A stretch of 10,149 bases of DNA. Source: an uncultured Methylococcaceae bacterium. Lineage in GTDB: Bacteria > Pseudomonadota > Gammaproteobacteria > Methylococcales > Methylomonadaceae. The translations under genes were made by a program, and so were the position numbers. The stretch spans positions 1 to 10,149 of the forward strand of contig CAIQND010000815.1 in the NCBI GenBank assembly GCA_903873045.1. Reading direction: 5' to 3'. The number at the start of each line of letters is the position of its first letter. Within the stretch, counting starts at the first letter, position 1. Shown here piece after piece: positions 4,857 to 10,149 of this stretch. Below the pieces are notes generated by a model that had not been told where the DNA came from, made no database searches, and saw only the letters and a program-made list of their open reading frames with translations.

Positions 4857-6686
4857 GTGAGCACCTATCAGGAACAAGTCCAAGCTATCAATCTGGAATG
4901 CTTTAGTAATATAAAAAAGAACTCCAATCTTGCTGTCATTTTAGATCAAGCAGGTAAGGCTTATGAAAAAATTTATGCTTTTAATATTCAACATGGCTAT
5001 GTTAAAGGGAGTAATTTTGATCATAAACTTGTCTATTATTTAGCTGAATGGATCAAAAATAATATTAATAATAACTCCCTTCAATATCTCAATCAGCAAG
5101 TGCTCGCAACAAGAATTACCAATCAGATTCTGGATTATTATAGGCTTAAAGATAAAATGTGTATGGATAAAAATCAAGGAATGCTGATGTTTGCAAATCA
5201 CTATGAACAGGAACGACTCGCCGTTATTGATATATTTAATCAGTATATCAAGTGTCGAGCTCTATTTAGAGATATTGGCGTAAATGTCGGACTAAATGAT
5301 GTCGAAATTGAATGTATTCAACACGAAGTAGAAAAGTTAAAGGAAAATAATTTTCTATTACTAGTTGTTGGCGAATCATGCTCTGGTAAATCCTGTTTTA
5401 TTAATGCCTTATTAGGTAAATATATTCTGCCTATTGGTGTCTTGCAATGCACTGCTGGAATTATCGAAATTATAGATACCGATAATAATCAAGATAAACA
5501 AAGAGTCTATTTAAACGTTATTTATAATCATACATCAGAATCTAAACTGGAATTTTACGGTCATTCAGATAGGGACTTGACACCGTTACGGGAAAAGTTA
5601 AACACTCTTGCCGCCATTAAGGAAGAATACCGTAGTTTACCGATCTTTCAACTCAATCAGTTTTTGATTGAGAAAAATCCAGAACGTATTACTTGTGAAC
5701 TGATAATAGAACTAACTGATAATTTGCTGAAAGATGAAAAAAATAACCCTCACATGTTATCAAGAGAAGAATTTGAGGAGTTAGTATGGAAATATTTAGC
5801 AGATTATCGGGACTTATCTAAAATTCCCATTGAAATTTCAATGGGTTTTCCATTAGGATTTAAGTTTTCTCATATTCAAATTGTTGATACTCCTGGAATA
5901 AATGCTAGAGGTGGGCTTGAAGCGGCAACGTTGAAGTATATGACTAAGGCTAATGCGGCTATTATTATTCATCCATTGAAGAATATTGCAAGTAGTTCTT
6001 TAAGTAAATTTTTAAATAAAATTCCTAAACGAATACTTAATAATAGTTTTATGTGTTTGACTCAAAAAGCATATCAAACAGATGACGAAGTGAATATAAC
6101 CATAATAGAAACTAAAAAATTATTTCCTGACATAAAGGAGGAAAGAATTGTCGCTGTGGATAGTATGCTTAAATTGATTCATGATGAATTAAAAACAGGA
6201 ATATCGCTAGCTGATTTGATGAAAGATGAGGAAAAGAAAAAACTACTGAGTGTATTTTATATCGATTATAACGGTGATAAGACAAAAATTCAAGATGCGC
6301 TATTAGAAGCTTCGAATATTAACATAGTGAAAGATTTACTCTTAGCATTCATCAGATATACGTTGAAAGGGCAGTTACAAAGCATTATTGACTCAGTGGC
6401 TAAGGGTAATGAAGTGCAACAACAATTTTATAATAAACAAATGGCTATATCCAGTTCGACAGCGAATAATTTATTCCAAGTATTTCCAATATCAGGGATT
6501 ATAAATTTAATACTGCTGCAACAAAGTCTTGGAGAACAATTTCGTTTACCCAGCGATCGGATATATGAATTTTCCAAAAAGAATGAGGAGTTTAAATATG
6601 AAATCAATAAACTAAAAAACCTGTTGGATGCTTATCGACAGCGTTGTAATGATTTTTCTCATAGCCAAAATGAGAAATGCTTTTAG
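4857..6686 (+). CDS. Dynamin-like GTPase 1
   Basis: 609 residues from the GTG at 4857. It is a large GTPase of the dynamin superfamily, expected to bind GTP and act on membranes. Seen: a helical N-terminal extension (about 1-165) rich in aromatic and charged residues; a P-loop GESCSGKS at 172-179 followed by C-F-I-N-A-L-L-G-K; a likely switch I threonine in L-Q-C-T-A-G-I; the G3 motif DTPG at 344-347 followed by I-N-A-R-G-G; and LTQKAYQTDDEV from 401 where the G4 motif is expected, without a canonical N/T-K-x-D. After the GTPase domain comes a hydrophobic patch (LFQVFPISGIINLILLQQ), then a coiled-coil-like stretch, and the protein stops with C-F. It lacks the last 250 or so residues seen in its neighbour. 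It is the first gene of a three-gene + strand block, with 80 bases to the next gene. Base use is A+T-rich compared with the ABC genes, which fits transfer. Confidence 0.88.
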   Translation: MSTYQEQVQAINLECFSNIKKNSNLAVILDQAGKAYEKIYAFNIQHGYVKGSNFDHKLVYYLAEWIKNNINNNSLQYLNQQVLATRITNQILDYYRLKDKMCMDKNQGMLMFANHYEQERLAVIDIFNQYIKCRALFRDIGVNVGLNDVEIECIQHEVEKLKENNFLLLVVGESCSGKSCFINALLGKYILPIGVLQCTAGIIEIIDTDNNQDKQRVYLNVIYNHTSESKLEFYGHSDRDLTPLREKLNTLAAIKEEYRSLPIFQLNQFLIEKNPERITCELIIELTDNLLKDEKNNPHMLSREEFEELVWKYLADYRDLSKIPIEISMGFPLGFKFSHIQIVDTPGINARGGLEAATLKYMTKANAAIIIHPLKNIASSSLSKFLNKIPKRILNNSFMCLTQKAYQTDDEVNITIIETKKLFPDIKEERIVAVDSMLKLIHDELKTGISLADLMKDEEKKKLLSVFYIDYNGDKTKIQDALLEASNINIVKDLLLAFIRYTLKGQLQSIIDSVAKGNEVQQQFYNKQMAISSSTANNLFQVFPISGIINLILLQQSLGEQFRLPSDRIYEFSKKNEEFKYEINKLKNLLDAYRQRCNDFSHSQNEKCF

Positions 6687-6712
6687 TAAGGCTTAGATAA
6701 TAAATAAATCGT

Positions 6713-6742
6713 TTGCAATTTTAGGTAGTTACCCTCTATAAA
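6713..6742 (+). promoter_or_regulatory. Possible sigma-70 promoter before GTPase 2
   Basis: TTGCAA (6713-6718) and TATAAA (6737-6742) are separated by 18 bases and lie 24 bases before the ATG at 6767. The second GTPase may therefore have its own promoter as well as readthrough from the first. Weak, because A+T-rich gaps give such matches by chance. Confidence 0.35.
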
Positions 6743-6766
6743 TTTAAACCAAAATAAGGATACAAG

Positions 6767-8899
6767 ATGTTTGATAATAAGTATGAAAATGAGAAAAAAT
6801 CTACTATTAAGATATACCGTCAATATGTAAATAATCGAAAAAAATTTCAGGAAGTAACTCTCACAGGTGATGGGCTTAATGATGAAGACTTGAAGCAAAT
6901 TGAAATTGAAGTTGATAAATTAGAAAAAAACGAATATCTTCTGACCATAGTTGGTGAATCAAAGTCAGGTAAATCCTGCTTTATCAATGCGTTATTAGGT
7001 AAAGCGATTCTGCCTACTGACATTTTACAATGCACTTCTGGAATTACTGAAATTACCGATACCAGTAAAAACGAAGAAAAAAAATCAATCTATTTAAACG
7101 TCACCTACGCTCATGCTCCAAAAAAACCGAAACAAGAGTTTTCTGGTACTTTAGCTAACGATTTGACTCCGTTAAAAGAAAAGTTAAAGGAAATTGCTGC
7201 CATAAAGGAAAAATATCGTTGTTTGCCTACGCTTCAACTTAATCAATTTTTGGTCGAGGAAAAACCAGAACACATTACCAGTGAACTAATAATAAAAGTA
7301 TGCAATGAATTTGTAAGCGATACATATAATCCTCATAAGCTATCAAAAGAAAAATTTAATGATTTAGTCACAAATTATCTGATTGACTACCAAGATTTAA
7401 CCAAAATTCCAGTTTATATTTCAATTGGTTTTCCATTGGGATTTAATTTTTCTCATATGCAGATCATTGATACACCTGGCGTGAATGCTCGTGGTGGAGT
7501 TGAACAGGCGACTTTAAAATATATTGATAGAGCAAATGCGGCAATTTTCATTCATCAATTGAAAAACATAGCAAGCAGCTCTTTAAGGGAATTTTTTAAA
7601 AGTGTACCTAAACGAACACATAAAAATAGCTTTATGTGTTTAACTCATAAAGCATACCAAACAGTTGAGCAAGTTGAACAAGCAGTAGTGGAGGCAAAAA
7701 AATTATTTCCTGAAATTCAACCTGAGGAAAGAATTGTCGCTGTAGATAGTATGCTTAAATTTATTCATGATGAATTGGATACAGGAAAGCAGCCAGCTGA
7801 TTTGATGAAAGATGAGGAAACAAAAAAACTACTGGCTGTATTTTATTTCGATTATGAAGCTGATAAGGCAAAAATTCAAGATGCGCTATTAGCAGATTCT
7901 AATTTTGGTACGGTGAAAAACTTACTTTCAAAATTCTCTGAAACTGCTTTGTGTGGTCAATTAAGGGAGGTTTTAGAGCCAATTGAAAAAGCCTATGAAG
8001 AGCAACAAAAACTTTATGATGAACTGATTAGCAAAATCGGCTGGAAAGCAGAATATTCCAAAACACAAGAAGAATTTGAACAAGAACTCGACAAACTAAA
8101 TAGATTATTGAATGATTATAAAAAAGCACTAAACACATTCGCAGGAAAAATAAGACCGAAGTATGCCGGTCGAGGTAGCGATGCGGAGTTTAAGTTTTCG
8201 GTAATAAAAGCAAGTTATGATAGGTTACTTGAAAGTGCTAGCAGTGAAGATCAAATATGCAAGTATATCAACGATTACAACGATGACTGTGATAAAGAAA
8301 TTACATACTTTACCATGTCCTTGCAGAGAGAGTTTGCAATAGAAATGGATAAGCTTGGTGCAGAGTTTAAAGCAAGCTATTCAATTTCCCTACCTAAAAT
8401 TAATCTAAGCAGTGTTTCAGAAGGAGCAAAGCGTCGAGCGTATGAAAATATTACTATTCCAAGTACTCGAGGAGAAGAGGCATTTTTTGGTGCATTAAAA
8501 GGCGCATTGGGTGGTTTTTTATCAGGCGGACCAGTTGGAGCAATTAGTGGGATTATCGGAGGTGCAGTTGGAGGATATATTGGAGGTTCGTCTGAGAAAA
8601 TTGAAACTCGATTTAATGATCAAACATACAAAAGAGAATTTATTCGCGATGCCAGAACTCTTGTAAGTTCAATTACTGGTGAAATTCAGCTCAATATCGG
8701 CGCTATTTTCGACAAATATAATGAGGATTTTAACGAAAAGTTAAAAATTATTATCCAAGAGCGACAAAATGCCTATAAGGCATTAGCCACAGATTTAGAT
8801 AATGTAAAAAAACTTGAACAATACAATAAAGAAACGATATTAGTTGCAAATGAGTTAAAAGAGATTAAAAATATAAATGAACTTTTACCTTCAACATAA
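6767..8899 (+). CDS. Dynamin-like GTPase 2, with glycine-rich membrane segment
   Basis: 710 residues. ATG with AAGGA 6 bases upstream. It is a close paralogue of the preceding protein. Seen: a short N-terminal helix (1-55); P-loop GESKSGKS at 63-70; switch I threonine in L-Q-C-T-S-G-I; G3 DTPG at 235-238 followed by V-N-A-R-G-G; and LTHKAYQT at 292-299 in place of a canonical G4. A stalk-like helical region with many charged residues follows from about 390 to 560. At 573-609 a hydrophobic glycine-rich stretch (F-F-G-A-L-K-G-A-L-G-G-F, then I-S-G-I-I-G-G-A-V-G-G-Y-I-G-G) looks like a glycine-zipper membrane paddle or hairpin. A further helical tail runs to the end. This layout (GTPase, stalk, membrane segment, stalk) is that of bacterial dynamin-like proteins. 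Together with its neighbour it probably forms a hetero-oligomer, by analogy with the paired GTPases DynA/B or LeoA/LeoBC. Cellular role unknown. Confidence 0.9.
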   Translation: MFDNKYENEKKSTIKIYRQYVNNRKKFQEVTLTGDGLNDEDLKQIEIEVDKLEKNEYLLTIVGESKSGKSCFINALLGKAILPTDILQCTSGITEITDTSKNEEKKSIYLNVTYAHAPKKPKQEFSGTLANDLTPLKEKLKEIAAIKEKYRCLPTLQLNQFLVEEKPEHITSELIIKVCNEFVSDTYNPHKLSKEKFNDLVTNYLIDYQDLTKIPVYISIGFPLGFNFSHMQIIDTPGVNARGGVEQATLKYIDRANAAIFIHQLKNIASSSLREFFKSVPKRTHKNSFMCLTHKAYQTVEQVEQAVVEAKKLFPEIQPEERIVAVDSMLKFIHDELDTGKQPADLMKDEETKKLLAVFYFDYEADKAKIQDALLADSNFGTVKNLLSKFSETALCGQLREVLEPIEKAYEEQQKLYDELISKIGWKAEYSKTQEEFEQELDKLNRLLNDYKKALNTFAGKIRPKYAGRGSDAEFKFSVIKASYDRLLESASSEDQICKYINDYNDDCDKEITYFTMSLQREFAIEMDKLGAEFKASYSISLPKINLSSVSEGAKRRAYENITIPSTRGEEAFFGALKGALGGFLSGGPVGAISGIIGGAVGGYIGGSSEKIETRFNDQTYKREFIRDARTLVSSITGEIQLNIGAIFDKYNEDFNEKLKIIIQERQNAYKALATDLDNVKKLEQYNKETILVANELKEIKNINELLPST

Positions 8900-8965
8900 A
8901 TTAAATAATGCCTATATTCTCTTCATTTAGAAATTACATATATCCATAACACAGAGGAAATTAAC

Positions 8966-9589
8966 ATGAACCCATTTGAAAACGCCGAAAAAGCGATTAC
9001 TAATGATGTAAAAGAAGTTTTTAAAGAAATAAAACAAGAAATTCACAATAACTACTTTGCTTCTGGTGAGCATGAGCTTATATACATTCAACAAGCCATA
9101 AGTAAATATCTCCCAACAACCCTTACTAATAAAAATTTATTGTTATTGGATACCTTATTCAATTACTTAACTCAAGATGCCCGAAAACCCTTAGAAAATA
9201 CTGAAAGTTCCGTTGTCAATGCGTTCTATGACTGGGATCGACAACAGAAAGAAAAACTAAAGGCGGAATTTCAAAACAAAACCCCAGCTGAAATATCACT
9301 GTCAGCTGACCCCCGCAACAAGTACGGGGCAATAGCAGGCGTAGCGGGAGCAGCAGGTGCATTTTTTTTTGTAGAGAGATTGTTATCATTAAACACTGTT
9401 ATATCTGCTTTAAGTTCGGCGGTGGCTGGTTTTCTCGCCTATAAATTAGCCCACAAAAGCTCTACTCCAACCGCACTCAAACAAGTTGAGAATGACATCA
9501 ATCAATGGCTACAAGAAGAACAAGCTAACACTTTGCGTAACATACTTGATGTGATTGAAAAATATAAACAGCAACTAGATAAGGCATAA
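8966..9589 (+). CDS. Small membrane-hairpin protein next to the GTPases
   Basis: 207 residues. The ATG follows GAGGAAA with 5 bases of spacing, a strong ribosome site. I do not recognise a named family. Seen: a charged helical N-terminal region (1-115); two hydrophobic segments at about 120-137 (GAIAGVAGAAGAFFF) and 143-162 (VISALSSAVAGFLAYKLA) separated by a very short turn, making a likely membrane hairpin; then a charged C-terminal helix (170-207) with W181 and many Q, E and K. There is no signal peptide. Both ends are probably cytoplasmic. It is 66 bases downstream of GTPase 2, on the same strand, with the same A+T-rich composition, so it is likely the third member of the module. It could act as a membrane anchor, partner or regulator of the GTPases; this is inference from context. 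The small size and small-residue-rich hairpin also fit a membrane-disturbing effector. Confidence 0.85.
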   Translation: MNPFENAEKAITNDVKEVFKEIKQEIHNNYFASGEHELIYIQQAISKYLPTTLTNKNLLLLDTLFNYLTQDARKPLENTESSVVNAFYDWDRQQKEKLKAEFQNKTPAEISLSADPRNKYGAIAGVAGAAGAFFFVERLLSLNTVISALSSAVAGFLAYKLAHKSSTPTALKQVENDINQWLQEEQANTLRNILDVIEKYKQQLDKA

Positions 9590-9631
9590 TTTGAAAAATA
9601 ATAACAATAACGCGGTAAGCCAGGTAAGGTC

Positions 9632-9651
9632 GGGCACATCTTTTCGTGCCC
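9632..9651. repeat. Hairpin repeat GGGCAC
   Basis: GGGCAC and GTGCCC pair around ATCTTTTC, 42 bases after the last gene. It is an inverted relative of the hairpin at 4759-4783 (shared GGGCAC-GAAAAG core when reverse-complemented). It could stall transcription, but no T-run follows. Confidence 0.6.
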
Positions 9652-9677
9652 CATAGACATCAACTTAAAGATATTAA

Positions 9678-9743
9678 TTCACCACGAAGACACGAAGTTC
9701 ACGAAGAAAAACCAAAGAAAAATCTTCGTGTCTTCGTGGTGAA
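9678..9743. repeat. 20-bp perfect inverted repeat
   Basis: TTCACCACGAAGACACGAAG at 9678-9697 pairs perfectly with its reverse complement at 9724-9743. Between them, TTCACGAAG partly repeats the arm. This motif is a widespread intergenic repeat in bacteria. Confidence 0.8.
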
Positions 9744-9775
9744 ATGTCTTAAGCCCAGTAGGGTGAGCCATGTAG

Positions 9776-9802
9776 GTCGGGTTAGCGATAGCGTAATCCG
9801 AC
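9776..9802. repeat. REP-like hairpin
   Basis: GTCGGGTTA pairs with TAATCCGAC (one G-T pair) around GCGATAGCG. It is the same kind of unit as at 2305-2341. Confidence 0.75.
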
Positions 9803-9849
9803 ATTTTGATTATTCATAGCCAATATCATCAGTCCCGTAGCGAATGTGT

Positions 9850-9900
9850 CGGGTATCGGGAAGCTTAAATCCATATCCGAATGTCGCTTGTGGGTCGTAA
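9850..9900 (+). repeat. 51-bp dispersed repeat, copy 2
   Basis: Inverted relative to 2396-2446, about 43 of 51 positions alike. Shared blocks are GGTATCGGGAAGC, TAAATCCATA and GGGTCGTAA. Confidence 0.75.
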
Positions 9901-10011
9901 CCGAACGACTAGAAAACAAAATTTTGTTCGTTGCGAGAGGCTGCTTTGATATGATTTTATTATCTTCAAGCCTTAAAATTATAATTGCCTTTAGGACTTG
10001 TTGTTGATGGT

Positions 10012-10149
10012 GCATATTCTGGCTCAACCTGAACACCCATTCTGCTCCAATCTGAACACCTATTCTGAAACAAGCTGAACACTGATTCTGGTTTCAAGCT
10101 GAACACTTTTCTGGATTTTCCAGAATCGGTGTTCAGATTGCCAGAATAG
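10012..10149. mobile_element. Repeat set resembling an IS21-family end (incomplete)
   Basis: CTGAACAC recurs at 10029, 10052, 10075 and 10099, a spacing of 23, 23 and 24. Each is followed by an ATTCTG-like block. After 10115 the orientation flips (CCAGAATCGGTGTTCAG), giving a long hairpin centred near 10114. Multiple 20-odd-bp repeats with TGTTCAG and CCAGAAT motifs are typical of IS21-family ends. No transposase gene lies within the window, which ends inside this set, so the family call is tentative. Confidence 0.45.

Larger units (their letters stand above)
9590..10149. other. Gene-free repeat cluster after the GTPase block
   Basis: No convincing gene. A minus-strand open frame of 84 codons (9782-10036) runs across dispersed repeats and shows no family pattern. 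The stretch contains the repeats listed separately, plus a perfect 14-bp palindrome, AACAAAATTTTGTT, at 9915-9928. Confidence 0.6.

Noticed and set aside
9782..10036. Minus-strand ORF of 84 codons in the right flank
   Set aside because: It runs across a REP-like hairpin, the 51-bp dispersed repeat and the IS-like repeats, with no recognisable protein pattern.

Overview
The window looks like an accessory, repeat-rich stretch of a gammaproteobacterial chromosome. My best guess is a methanotroph of the Methylococcales type. That guess rests on the overall look of the genes and on the many short REP-like hairpin repeats, not on any diagnostic gene, so treat it as inference. All confident genes are on the + strand.

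Left part (1-2195): the end of an ABC transporter operon. It holds the C-terminal part of an ABC-2 type permease and a GldG-like auxiliary subunit with the ABC_transp_aux fold. The two genes were evidently once joined by an ATGA stop/start overlap. A segment of about 0.4 kb now separates them, carrying the tail of a DUF4160 gene and a complete DUF2442 gene. It is flanked by a 26-bp direct repeat that contains the junction itself. Both transporter genes keep their ends, and DUF2442 has gained a tail encoded by the permease end.

Middle (2196-3959): mostly non-coding debris. In order it holds REP-like hairpins, a 12-bp inverted repeat, a 3' fragment of a SOUL heme-binding protein gene, a probable 5' remnant of a group II intron, a MITE-like G-rich inverted repeat, a palindromic repeat, the broken start of a paralogue of the next gene, and two out-of-phase arrays of 21-bp tandem repeats.

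Next (3960-4649) is an intact gene of unknown function with a helical N-terminal half and a C-terminal domain that looks fibronectin-III-like. A REP-like hairpin whose partner copy lies at 2985 and a second small hairpin follow it.

Right part (4857-9589) is the most interesting block: two tandem paralogous dynamin-like GTPases (609 and 710 aa), then a 207-aa protein with a predicted membrane hairpin. The GTPases share a closely similar GTPase domain but differ at their ends. The first has an N-terminal helical extension and stops early. The second has a compact N-terminus and a long C-terminal part with a glycine-rich hydrophobic segment. The block is more A+T-rich than the ABC genes and lies between repeat clusters. 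I infer a mobile membrane-acting GTPase module, perhaps membrane-protective or anti-phage by analogy with paired bacterial dynamins (DynA/B, LeoABC/Eleos). No function is proven by the sequence.

The last 560 bases hold no convincing gene. They contain inverted repeats, a second copy of a repeat seen at 2396, and a set of 23-bp repeats that resembles the end of an IS21-family element, cut by the window edge.
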